Source of the DNA: Shiella aurantiaca
GTDB lineage: Bacteria > Bacteroidota > Bacteroidia > Cytophagales > Cyclobacteriaceae
Reading direction: 5' to 3'
Assembly (NCBI GenBank): GCA_030412945.1
Contig: JAUHJS010000002.1
Location: forward strand, 442,504 to 506,503
DNA length: 64,000 bases
A model generated the notes under the pieces. The model did not search any database, was not told where the DNA came from, and saw only the letters and a list, made by a program, of their open reading frames with translations. Both the position numbers and the translations under genes were made by a program. Shown here piece after piece: positions 18,987-26,918 of the stretch (within the stretch, counting starts at the first letter, position 1; every line of letters begins with the position of its first letter).

Positions 18987-19011
18987 AAAGCCGGTATAGC
19001 CGGCTTTTTTT
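18987..19011 (+). terminator. Terminator after the TPR gene
   Basis: AAAGCCGG, a 5-base loop, CCGGCTTT and a run of T. Confidence 0.9.
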
Positions 19012-19113
19012 GTGTAAGGCTGATGAGATGTATGGGAAAGATGAAGATAGTCTTTATTTGTTCGGGCCTTTTATTTCTTGTATTTTCCGTTTTCAACCAA
19101 CAGCTCTATTGAT

Positions 19114-19803
19114 ATGATGCATGAGTACGCCCTTATTGTAGCCGGAGGCAGCGGTTCGCGTATGCGGAGCGAAGTGCCTAAGCAGTTTTTGCTCCTCCAG
19201 GGTAAACCCGTCCTTATGCATACCTTAGAAACCTTTCATACGTATTCTCCATCTGTGGAGATAATTTTGGTCTTGCCCGAAAACCAGCTGGATACATGGA
19301 GCAAATTGTGTCAGGAATATAATTTCACCATTCCGCATCATATCCAACGAGGAGGAAATACACGGTTTCAATCTGTAAAGAATGGTTTGGCATTGGTAAT
19401 AAACGAAGGCTTGGTGGCCATTCACGATGGGGTTCGCCCATTGCTTGGGCAAGAGTTGCTCAAAAAGTGTTTTCAAGAAGCCGCCTTGTTTGGCAATTCC
19501 GTAGCGGCTGTTCCTGCTAAGGATTCTCTGCGCTGGGTAGAAGGATATGATAATAAAAGTGTAGAGCGCAAATACTACTGGCAAATTCAAACGCCACAGA
19601 CTTTTCGCTGTTCGGTGATTAAAGAAGCCTATAAAACGGAGGAAAGAGAAACCTTTACCGATGATGCCAGCGTAGCCGAGGCCGCTGGTGCGCATATCCA
19701 CCTTACCACAGGCGATTACCGCAATATCAAAATCACCACGCCCGAAGACTTGGTGATAGCCGATGCCTTATTGAGCAAGCCGGAAACTAAAACAGCCACC
19801 TGA
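19114..19803 (+). CDS. ispD: 2-C-methyl-D-erythritol 4-phosphate cytidylyltransferase
   Basis: MEP-pathway enzyme joining CTP and methylerythritol phosphate. 229 residues. It shows the nucleotide-binding start ALIVAGGSGSRMRSEVPKQF, HDGVRPLL, VPAKDSLRW, QTPQTFR and the C-terminal KITTPEDL with the substrate-binding Thr/Asp. The start is set at the double Met just before HEYALIVAGG. Its presence implies the non-mevalonate isoprenoid route. Confidence 0.94.
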   Translation: MMHEYALIVAGGSGSRMRSEVPKQFLLLQGKPVLMHTLETFHTYSPSVEIILVLPENQLDTWSKLCQEYNFTIPHHIQRGGNTRFQSVKNGLALVINEGLVAIHDGVRPLLGQELLKKCFQEAALFGNSVAAVPAKDSLRWVEGYDNKSVERKYYWQIQTPQTFRCSVIKEAYKTEERETFTDDASVAEAAGAHIHLTTGDYRNIKITTPEDLVIADALLSKPETKTAT

Positions 19804-19825
19804 GTCTATCAAGTGGCTGCTTGTT

Positions 19826-20047
19826 TTAATATTCGTCTTCGTTGAAGAAGAAATCTTCTTTGGTGGGATAATCCGGCCATATCTCTTCGATGCTCTCGTA
19901 AGGCTGACCGTCATCTTCCAATTCCTGAAGGTTTTCCACAACTTCCAGTGGGGCACCCGAGCGAATGGAGTAATCAATCAATTCGTCTTTGGTGGCCGGC
20001 CAAGGGGCATCTTCTAAGTAAGAAGCTAATTCAAGTGTCCAGTACAT
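19826..20047 (-). CDS. DUF2795 family small acidic protein
   Basis: 73 residues. The sequence YWTLELASYLEDAPWPATKD and the end EEIWPDYPTKEDF match a small, very conserved Bacteroidota family of DUF2795 type. Its molecular role is unknown. Many acidic residues suggest a protein-binding or regulatory role, but nothing more can be read. Unusually for this genome it has a perfect AGGAGG ribosome-binding site (20056-20061, complement), 8 bases before the ATG, plus a well-formed promoter. This suggests high expression. Confidence 0.85.
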   Translation of the reverse strand: MYWTLELASYLEDAPWPATKDELIDYSIRSGAPLEVVENLQELEDDGQPYESIEEIWPDYPTKEDFFFNEDEY

Positions 20048-20085
20048 AGTCTATTCCTCCTGTATTAAGGTGACAATAATTCGTG

Positions 20086-20115
20086 CAAAAATAAAATTAA
20101 AATGATAAAAACAAA
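20086..20115 (-). promoter_or_regulatory. Promoter of the DUF2795 gene
   Basis: On the minus strand, TTTG (20112-20115), an 18-base spacer and TATTTTTG (20086-20093) fit the Bacteroidota TTTG / TAnnTTTG promoter. A leader of about 35 bases with AGGAGG follows. Confidence 0.65.
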
Positions 20116-20127
20116 CAAGTTTTTATC

Positions 20128-20145
20128 GCACTAAATATTTAGTGC
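20128..20145. promoter_or_regulatory. 18-bp perfect palindrome, probable operator
   Basis: GCACTAAATATTTAGTGC is self-complementary with no loop, so it suits a dimeric DNA-binding protein and not a terminator. It lies just upstream of the -33 element of the DUF2795 gene, the position of an activator site. The cognate regulator is not identified. Confidence 0.5.
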
Positions 20146-20194
20146 ATAATAATCCCCTTTAATGAAGAATAGAGCCAAAAGGTTTCAAAAAAAA

Positions 20195-21463
20195 TTAATT
20201 ATTTAACGCGCCTAGTTGGAGGTTGAGCGCTTCCAAAATCATCTGTTTCACTTTTACCTTGCGCTTTTGCATGTTTAGTTTTCCATGCATTAACTTATCG
20301 AAGCTACTTTTGTCGGAATTGAGTTTTTCCATATTCTCCGTAAAAGCCTCTAAGTCACGCTCATCGCGCGAAAGCAGGTCTTTGATCAAACGGATTTTGA
20401 TTTTCACCTTTTCCGCATCGGGCTTGGTGTCGAAGTCTTTATTTTTACCATAAGCCAAGCGATGCAAAAACTGCTGTTCGGTTACGAAATCGCAGGCCAC
20501 AAAAAACTCATCATTCAGCGATTCATGCAAATGGCGAGGGGCAATGCCTGCACTGCGCCACTGTTCTTGTAAGCGCTTTACTTCATTCACCACTCCGGCA
20601 TCGTTTCGCTCGGCCAGTTTGCGCACTTTGTCGAGCAAATCCTTTTTCACGCTTAGTACATCCTCCGCGCTTCCCGGGGCTTTTGCAGTCAACTGCCTCT
20701 TATAATTACTGTACACGTAGTCTGAAGGGCGTTTGAATTTGGCAAAAAGCTCTTTCTTCATTTTGCCTGGAATTTCCGGTCCTTCTTTCCACTGCTTCTG
20801 CAATTCTTTCAATTGAGCAAAGGCAGCCAGTTTATCATGTTCGCGCGAAAGTACGGTAGCTTTTTCAATGATTTCTTGATAGTATACCGCCTTTTGTTCG
20901 TTCAGTCGCTGCAAGTCTTCAAAGAAGGCTTTCTTTCTATCAAAGAAACCCTGCATCAACTCGGTAAAGCGCCCCTCCATTTCTTCCTGCAGGCCTTTGC
21001 CTACGCTTCCAGTCTTTATCCAACGATTTTTTATATCTAGCACTTTTTCAGTCGATTCGCGCCAATCGGGAATCTGCACCGCTTGTTCCATTTCCAGCAA
21101 AAGAGCTTTCTTGATTTCTTGATTACGCACGCGGTTGACTTCAATCATTTCATTGAGCATGCGCTCTTGGGTTTCAAGGCGTTCGAATAAAGGGGTGAAA
21201 TCGCCAATGGCATCAAACTGCGCCAGATATTCTTTCAGGTGAAGGAGTTTCATCAGAAACGAACCTTTATTTGTTTGCGAAGCAATCAAGTGTTCGAGCT
21301 CCGCCACTTTATCTTCGGCCATTTGAAAGCGTTCGATAAAATATTGTAAGGAAGCTTCTTCGTTATCACGAACTTCACCAATCTGACGTTCAGGGAAATG
21401 CATAAAAGACTTCAAAAACACTTTGCCGTCTTTTACAAAACCAAAGGGATTATTCTTGTTCAC
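20195..21463 (-). CDS. DUF349 domain protein
   Basis: 422 residues, almost entirely helical and charged, with repeated ~70-residue DUF349 units. Examples are IPDWRESTEKVLDIKNRWIK with downstream RFTELMQGFFDRKKAFFEDL, and later LKELQKQWKEGPEIPGKMKK and VKRLQEQWRSAGIAP. The repeats consist of long helices with a Trp in the W(K/R)xxG region. The function of DUF349 is not well known. The gene is divergent from ettA. Confidence 0.8.
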   Translation of the reverse strand: MNKNNPFGFVKDGKVFLKSFMHFPERQIGEVRDNEEASLQYFIERFQMAEDKVAELEHLIASQTNKGSFLMKLLHLKEYLAQFDAIGDFTPLFERLETQERMLNEMIEVNRVRNQEIKKALLLEMEQAVQIPDWRESTEKVLDIKNRWIKTGSVGKGLQEEMEGRFTELMQGFFDRKKAFFEDLQRLNEQKAVYYQEIIEKATVLSREHDKLAAFAQLKELQKQWKEGPEIPGKMKKELFAKFKRPSDYVYSNYKRQLTAKAPGSAEDVLSVKKDLLDKVRKLAERNDAGVVNEVKRLQEQWRSAGIAPRHLHESLNDEFFVACDFVTEQQFLHRLAYGKNKDFDTKPDAEKVKIKIRLIKDLLSRDERDLEAFTENMEKLNSDKSSFDKLMHGKLNMQKRKVKVKQMILEALNLQLGALNN

Positions 21464-21584
21464 CTATCTTTTTGTTTAACAGCTGCCTTGCGCTAGGCAG
21501 AAGCGGTAAAAATAACCAAAAGAAAAGCAATTACCCACACGATTGATATTTTTTGCATCTTTGCACTCGCAAACTGTATCGACT

Positions 21585-23264
21585 ATGAGTAACGAGAAGA
21601 TTATCTTTTCAATGGCGGGTGTGAGCAAAATCTACCCTCCCCAAAAACGCGTTTTAAAAGACATTTACCTATCCTTCTTTTATGGTGCCAAAATTGGCGT
21701 CTTGGGTTTGAACGGCTCAGGAAAATCCTCTCTCCTTAAAATTATTGCGGGAGTAGATACCGAATATCAAGGCGAAGTGGTGTTCTCTCCCGGCTACTCC
21801 GTGGGCATGTTGGAGCAAGAGCCCAAGCTGGACCCAAACAAAACGGTAAAAGAGGTGGTGGAAGAAGCCGTGGCCGATACGGTGAACCTCTTGAAAGAAT
21901 TTGAAGAAATTAACCTACAATTTGCCGATCCCGATATCCTGGACAATCCCGATGCTATGGATAAGCTCATCCAAAAGCAGTCGGCTATACAAGAGAAACT
22001 CGATGCAGCCAATGCCTGGGAACTGGATACCAAGTTGGAGCGTGCAATGGATGCTCTTCGCACGCCTGCAGCCGATGCCAAAATCGCCAACCTATCCGGT
22101 GGTGAAAAGCGTAGGGTGGCCCTTTGTCGCTTGCTTCTGCAAGAGCCTGATGTGCTTTTACTTGATGAACCTACCAACCACTTGGATGCCGAGTCGGTAC
22201 ACTGGCTAGAGCAACATTTGCAGCAATATAAAGGTACGGTGATTGCCGTAACCCACGACCGCTATTTCTTGGATAATGTGGCCGGATGGATTTTGGAACT
22301 AGACCGTGGCGAGGGTATTCCTTGGAAAGGCAATTACTCAAGCTGGCTTGAACAAAAGCAAGACCGATTAGCCAAAGAAGAAAAAACGGAATCGAAGCGT
22401 CAGAAAACCTTGCAGCGCGAGTTGGAGTGGATTCGCATGGCGCCTAAAGGCCGTCAGGCTAAGGCGAAAGCCCGTATTTCGGCTTACGATAAGTTATTAG
22501 GAGAAGAAAATAAGGAGAAGGAAGAAAAATTGGAGCTTTACATCCCCGCTGGCCCTCGCTTGGGTGCCAAGGTGATTGAAGCGCAAAATATTTCTAAAGC
22601 CTTTGGCGATAGACTTTTAATCGAGAACCTAAGCTTTGCTTTGCCTCAAGGGGGGATTGTGGGCGTAGTAGGGCCAAACGGTGCGGGTAAAACTACCCTT
22701 TTCCGTATGATTACCGGGCAAGAAACGCCCGATAAAGGCACTTTTGAAGTGGGCCCAACAGTAAAGTTGGCTTATGTAGACCAAGGCCACGATAACCTCG
22801 ATCCGAATAAATCGGTGTGGGAAACCATTTCCGGGGGTAACGAACTGATAGAAATGGGCGGCAAGCAATTGAATTCCCGCGCCTATGTAAGTAAGTTTAA
22901 CCTGAACGGCTCTGACCAAGAGAAAAAAGTGGGCGTGCTTTCCGGTGGTGAGCGCAACCGCGTACACTTAGCCATGATGCTGAAGCAAGGTGCCAATTTG
23001 CTTTTGCTCGATGAGCCTACCAACGACTTGGACGTGAATACCCTTCGCGCCTTGGAAGAAGGTCTGGAAAACTTTGCCGGATGTGCCGTGGTCATCAGTC
23101 ACGACCGCTGGTTCTTAGACCGTATCTGTACTCATATCTTGGCCTTTGAGGGCGATTCACAAGTGGTTTGGTTTGAAGGAAACTTCAGCGACTACGAGGA
23201 AAGCCGCAAAAAGCGATTGGGCGATATCACACCTAAGCGTATTAAATACAAAAAATTAATCTAA
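21585..23264 (+). CDS. ettA: Energy-dependent translational throttle protein EttA (ABC-F ATPase)
   Basis: Ribosome-associated ABC-F protein that gates the first elongation steps according to energy state. 559 residues from MSNEKIIFSMAGVSKIYPP. An upstream in-frame ATG at 21543 is rejected because the family starts here. Two ATP-binding cassettes are present, with GLNGSGKSSLLKII / LSGGEKRRVAL and GPNGAGKTTLF / LSGGERNRVHL. The linker (LEWIRMAPKGRQAKAKARI) and the toe region typical of EttA lie between them. There are no membrane segments. Confidence 0.93.
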   Translation: MSNEKIIFSMAGVSKIYPPQKRVLKDIYLSFFYGAKIGVLGLNGSGKSSLLKIIAGVDTEYQGEVVFSPGYSVGMLEQEPKLDPNKTVKEVVEEAVADTVNLLKEFEEINLQFADPDILDNPDAMDKLIQKQSAIQEKLDAANAWELDTKLERAMDALRTPAADAKIANLSGGEKRRVALCRLLLQEPDVLLLDEPTNHLDAESVHWLEQHLQQYKGTVIAVTHDRYFLDNVAGWILELDRGEGIPWKGNYSSWLEQKQDRLAKEEKTESKRQKTLQRELEWIRMAPKGRQAKAKARISAYDKLLGEENKEKEEKLELYIPAGPRLGAKVIEAQNISKAFGDRLLIENLSFALPQGGIVGVVGPNGAGKTTLFRMITGQETPDKGTFEVGPTVKLAYVDQGHDNLDPNKSVWETISGGNELIEMGGKQLNSRAYVSKFNLNGSDQEKKVGVLSGGERNRVHLAMMLKQGANLLLLDEPTNDLDVNTLRALEEGLENFAGCAVVISHDRWFLDRICTHILAFEGDSQVVWFEGNFSDYEESRKKRLGDITPKRIKYKKLI

Positions 23265-23269
23265 TACAC

Positions 23270-23298
23270 GAAACGATTCGGCCGGTTCGAATCGTTTC
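23270..23298 (+). terminator. Terminator hairpin after ettA
   Basis: GAAACGATTCG and CGAATCGTTTC form an 11-bp perfect stem with a 7-base loop. The T-run is short. Confidence 0.7.
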
Positions 23299-23318
23299 TG
23301 TTTAAACCCATTTTTATC

Positions 23319-23981
23319 ATGAAGAGAATTGCACTTTTTCTTGGCCTTAGTCTGTTGTTTAGTTCCTGCTTGGAACTGAAGGAGCAAGCTCATTTTAACA
23401 ACGATGGCTCCGGTAGCTTTCAGTTTGTGCTCGATTTAGGCCCTATCCGCGACATGCTCAATCTCATTGCCCAGTTTTCTGGCGAAACCACGGATGATTT
23501 AAAAGCAGACATGCACGATGAGTTTGCTAGTGCCATTCAAGAAATTGAAAGCATTAGCGGCATTAGTAATGTGCAGGGAATCAACAATGACAAAAGCTTT
23601 GTGTACGGACTTTCCTTTGACTTCAAAGATGTAAATGCCCTCAATAAAGCCTTGGCCAAAACCTTTGATATCAGTGAAGAAAAGAATGCCGTGTTCTTTG
23701 AATGGCATAAAAATCGGTTGATTCGAAAAGACCCACTGAATGTCCGTAGGGAAATAGAAGAAGAACTGGAAGACTCCAAGGATATGGTGGAAGGCATTGA
23801 TCCTAGTGCGTTTCTTTCTTCATTGAAGTACACTACTGAATATACATTTGATAAGAAGGTGAACAAATCAAGTAATGATATAGCCACCTTTTCGCTCGAT
23901 AGGAAAACCGTGAAAGTGGAATATTACCTAATGAGCCGTGAAGCCGAAACGCAATCCATTGAGAATGAAATAGGCTTCTGA
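23319..23981 (+). CDS. Uncharacterised lipoprotein
   Basis: 220 residues with a lipoprotein signal (LFLGLSLLFSSC). The mature part begins ELKEQAHFNNDGSGSFQFVL, a pattern seen in Bacteroidota lipoproteins of unknown function. It contains one charged helical stretch (RREIEEELEDSKDMVEG) and no recognised catalytic motif. It ends exactly where the convergent gene on the other strand ends: the two stop codons abut, with no terminator between them. Confidence 0.7.
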   Translation: MKRIALFLGLSLLFSSCLELKEQAHFNNDGSGSFQFVLDLGPIRDMLNLIAQFSGETTDDLKADMHDEFASAIQEIESISGISNVQGINNDKSFVYGLSFDFKDVNALNKALAKTFDISEEKNAVFFEWHKNRLIRKDPLNVRREIEEELEDSKDMVEGIDPSAFLSSLKYTTEYTFDKKVNKSSNDIATFSLDRKTVKVEYYLMSREAETQSIENEIGF

Positions 23982-25010
23982 TTATTCATGCCAGGCGAGG
24001 GAAGAGTGGTCGCAAGCGCCAAAGATATGGGCTAGGCCGCCTTCTTCTCGAATCCCTTCGAGTTCCTTTTTGCGTTGCTTGAGTTCTTCCTGTTCTTTTT
24101 CGAGTTCCTCTTTGCTAAACGCAGGCTTTAATAGCTCATCCAGATTGGGCTGTCCGGCATCTACCCAACAGGTGTACCAAAAATCGCCTACCATTTTTAC
24201 AGAAGCGCGCATCCTTCGCTCTACTTGTCCGGCTAGGCGCTCATGGTAGGCCAAGGAGAAATCGCGAGAATAGTTGCGCATCAAGGTCGCTCCGCGCTCA
24301 TCGTACACGTATTTTTTGTCCTCCGGGAACTCCGCAGTTAGTTCTTTTTCAAATCGAAAGACACTGTCTAAGGCTAAGTGCGCAAAGGTAACAGCCTCCC
24401 AAGCCTCTAGCTGCGGCTGAGGCAGGTATTCACTCGGCCCAACAAAATAATCGTAGGAATCAGAAAAAAGCTCCGGCAATCGCGATTCCCAAAAGCCGTG
24501 GATTCCCTTTTGGTTAGTCAGCTGCCCGTTGTAGTTTTCGGTAGTGTGTAGCGGCACATTAGCATCAGCAATGTAATGCCCAATATCGGCCGATAGACGA
24601 AGTATGGCTTTGGCATCTTTTTCTTTAAAAGCCAGTGTCAGTTTATACTTCATGAGGTTAATGTACCAAGGTACTATCCCATAGGCGTTCAAAGTGTCTT
24701 CGGTGTATTTGGCTACAGCCTCATTCCAATAGCGGGGGAGTAGATACAAAGCGCTATCACCGTATACATCGAGGTCGATGTAGTGGCGGGGTGCTTCTTC
24801 CGGTACCGAATAGCGCCTTCTGTCGGGGTTTACGGCATTCTCGGTCACATAATTAATATGGTATTTGTAAAAAGCTAGCATCTCGGTAGGTAGTGTGAAT
24901 ACCGCTAGCCGGTTGATTCGCTGGTGTGCGAAAAAACCCCATGAAAAAACTGTAGAATTTCCTACAAACAATAAAAATACAGAAATAAAAAACAGTACCT
25001 TTGCCCTCAT
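23982..25010 (-). CDS. Exported zinc-dependent phospholipase C / S1-P1 nuclease-like protein
   Basis: 342 residues with a signal peptide. Mature N terminus WGFFAHQRINRLAVF supplies the Trp and His of the trinuclear zinc site. Further ligand-like residues are in PRHYIDLD, DIGHYIADANVPLHTTENY and GIHGFWES. These match the PLC/S1-P1 fold. The substrate (phospholipid or nucleic acid) cannot be decided. The C terminus carries a charged helix (KEELEKEQEELKQRKKELEG), unusual for the fold. Confidence 0.8.
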   Translation of the reverse strand: MRAKVLFFISVFLLFVGNSTVFSWGFFAHQRINRLAVFTLPTEMLAFYKYHINYVTENAVNPDRRRYSVPEEAPRHYIDLDVYGDSALYLLPRYWNEAVAKYTEDTLNAYGIVPWYINLMKYKLTLAFKEKDAKAILRLSADIGHYIADANVPLHTTENYNGQLTNQKGIHGFWESRLPELFSDSYDYFVGPSEYLPQPQLEAWEAVTFAHLALDSVFRFEKELTAEFPEDKKYVYDERGATLMRNYSRDFSLAYHERLAGQVERRMRASVKMVGDFWYTCWVDAGQPNLDELLKPAFSKEELEKEQEELKQRKKELEGIREEGGLAHIFGACDHSSLAWHE

Positions 25011-25079
25011 AATTCAAAAATAAGGGAATATCCGTAGCGAACCCTTATGAATAAGATTAAATTATTGAGAATATTGGTT

Positions 25080-25109
25080 TTGCATATTGGTAAAAAAGCC
25101 ATACATTTG
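25080..25109 (+). promoter_or_regulatory. Promoter of rpsT
   Basis: TTG (25080-25082, within TTTTG), a 19-base spacer and TACATTTG (25102-25109) give an almost ideal Bacteroidota promoter, about 55 bases upstream of the rpsT start codon. Confidence 0.75.
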
Positions 25110-25163
25110 CAGTCCTAATTTCGACCAAGAAGAGAATAAACGTTTTTCTGAAAAATAATTACA

Positions 25164-25418
25164 ATGGCAAATCACAAGTCAGCATTAAAAAGAATCAGAT
25201 CTAACAACGCCAAGCGTCTTAGAAACAGATATCAGTTGAAAACCACTAGAACTTTTATCAAGAGACTAAGAAATACTACTGTTAAGTCAGAAGCTGAAGC
25301 GCTTTACAAAACTGTTTCTTCTATGATTGATAAGCTTGCTAAAAAGAGCATCATTCATAAAAACAATGCCTCAAACAAGAAATCAAAATTAGCTAAGTTC
25401 GTTAACGGACTCGCTTAA
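25164..25418 (+). CDS. rpsT: 30S ribosomal protein S20
   Basis: 84 residues, basic and helical, beginning ANHKSALKRIRSNNAKRLRN, the canonical S20 start. It binds 16S rRNA early in small-subunit assembly. Normal length. It has its own promoter and terminator. Confidence 0.96.
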   Translation: MANHKSALKRIRSNNAKRLRNRYQLKTTRTFIKRLRNTTVKSEAEALYKTVSSMIDKLAKKSIIHKNNASNKKSKLAKFVNGLA

Positions 25419-25440
25419 TTTTAGCTTATACGAGCTTATG

Positions 25441-25473
25441 AAGCCTTATATTCTGCGGAGTATAAGGCTTTTT
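25441..25473 (+). terminator. Terminator of rpsT
   Basis: AAGCCTTATA / TATAAGGCTT, 10-bp perfect stem, 10-base loop, followed by TTT. Confidence 0.85.
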
Positions 25474-25533
25474 CTGTTTTCTTTCTTGTCCCTTTGACAA
25501 AAAGCGGGTAATTTCTCCTTTCAATTACCTGCT

Positions 25534-26235
25534 ATGGACTACCCTTCACAAAAAAACCTTGCCATTACCCATTGGGCGGAGGAAGACCGACCTCGCGAAA
25601 AACTCCTGCTCAAAGGCGTAGCCGCCCTCAGCGATGCGGAGCTGATTGCCATTCTCATCGGTTCGGGTACTACCGAACTGAGTGCAGTAGACCTCAGTAA
25701 GCTTATTTTACACTCTGTGGGCAATCAATTGCATCAACTGGCAAGGCTCAGTGTGAAAGACCTGACCAAATTCAAAGGCATAGGCGAAGCCAAGGCGATT
25801 TCAATAGTCAGTGCCCTTGAGCTTGGGCGCAGGCGTAAAGAAAGCGAACCCTTGAAAAAGGCAAAAATCACCTGCTCGGCTGATGCCTATGAGCTCATCA
25901 AACCACACTTGTGGGATCAAAAGCGCGAGGAGTTTTGGGTGCTATTGCTCGACAGAGCCAATCAGGTGCTTAAAAAACAACAAATCAGCCAAGGAGGAAT
26001 AAATGGCACCATAGCTGACCCTCGCTTGATTTTCCAAGTCGCGCTGCAAGAGTTTGCTACCGGAATTATCTTGGTGCATAATCATCCCTCAGGTCAACTT
26101 AAACCTAGCGAAGCTGACCGTAAGCTGACAAAAAAAATCAAAGAAGGAGGACAATTGTTAGACATACAACTCCTCGACCACCTTATCTTTACCGATGAAA
26201 GTTATTACAGCTTTTCTGACGAAGGAGATCTTTAA
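25534..26235 (+). CDS. radC: RadC family JAMM-domain protein
   Basis: 233 residues. The N-terminal helix-hairpin-helix part (SDAELIAILIGSGT, KFKGIGEAKAISI) is followed by a JAB/MPN metalloprotease-like domain. The motif VHNHPSGQLKPSEAD carries the zinc His-x-His and the Asp. Despite the name, a direct role in DNA repair is doubtful in the literature and the biochemical function is open. It is followed 3 bases later by a DUF1684 protein, so the pair is an operon. Confidence 0.88.
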   Translation: MDYPSQKNLAITHWAEEDRPREKLLLKGVAALSDAELIAILIGSGTTELSAVDLSKLILHSVGNQLHQLARLSVKDLTKFKGIGEAKAISIVSALELGRRRKESEPLKKAKITCSADAYELIKPHLWDQKREEFWVLLLDRANQVLKKQQISQGGINGTIADPRLIFQVALQEFATGIILVHNHPSGQLKPSEADRKLTKKIKEGGQLLDIQLLDHLIFTDESYYSFSDEGDL

Positions 26236-26238
26236 GCC

Positions 26239-26850
26239 ATGAACAAAAAAACACTTGTTGTACTTGCGGCCGCTCTCGGCATCTTGTTTATTCTTTACAT
26301 CAGTCTGCAAGAAGACCATAGTGTGTATATTCAGGCCATACAAAAGGAACGTGCCGACAAAAATCGCCAATTCAAGTTCAGTGCAGAGTCTCCTTTGACT
26401 GATTCACTCAAGCGGAGCTTCGATTCACTCATCTATTTTCCAGTAAATCCAAAGCTTAAAATAAAAGCCCTCTTGGAGCTGCTCCCCAGTTCGGAAACCG
26501 TGTATATGCCCACTTCCGATGGTAAGGAGAAGCGCTATAAGAAGTTTGCCAAAGCGCGCTTTGCCTTGCAAGGCCAAGAGGCCGAAGTATTGCTGTTTAA
26601 AGCAGAAGATTCCGGTGCCAATGATCTATTCTTTCCTTTTGCCGATGAAACCAGTGCTATGAGTACGTATGGTGGAGGTCGTTACATCGATTTGGTGCAA
26701 GATAATGATCGTACCATCGTAATTGATTTCAATAAAGCCTACAATCCATACTGCGCTTACAATCCCACCTATTCATGTCCTATTCCTCCCAAAGAAAACC
26801 GATTGCCTTTTGCCATTGAGGCCGGAGAAAAATTCAGCGAAAAGCCCTGA
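26239..26850 (+). CDS. DUF1684 domain protein, membrane-anchored
   Basis: 203 residues with an N-terminal hydrophobic anchor (LVVLAAALGILFILYISLQ). The C-terminal block DFNKAYNPYCAYNPTYSCP with IPPKENRLPFAIEAGEK is the signature of DUF1684, a family of unknown function. The conserved Cys and Tyr residues and YGGGRYIDL suggest a binding site. It probably faces the periplasm. Confidence 0.8.
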   Translation: MNKKTLVVLAAALGILFILYISLQEDHSVYIQAIQKERADKNRQFKFSAESPLTDSLKRSFDSLIYFPVNPKLKIKALLELLPSSETVYMPTSDGKEKRYKKFAKARFALQGQEAEVLLFKAEDSGANDLFFPFADETSAMSTYGGGRYIDLVQDNDRTIVIDFNKAYNPYCAYNPTYSCPIPPKENRLPFAIEAGEKFSEKP

Positions 26851-26878
26851 TAAAGCCCCGATAATTCATTGAATTATT

Positions 26879-26886
26879 TATTTTTG
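26879..26886 (+). promoter_or_regulatory. Putative -7 element of pheT
   Basis: TATTTTTG matches TAnnTTTG, 32 bases before the pheT ATG. No -33 TTG at proper spacing. Confidence 0.45.
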
Positions 26887-26918
26887 CTGTTTGACACACA
26901 GGTAGAACGGTAATTTAG

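Noticed and set aside
19032-19112. 26-codon hydrophobic frame (KIVFICSGLLFLVFSVFNQQ) directly before ispD
   Set aside because: No ribosome-binding site or promoter, and short enough to be chance. It may just be the ispD upstream region. Left out of the gene list.
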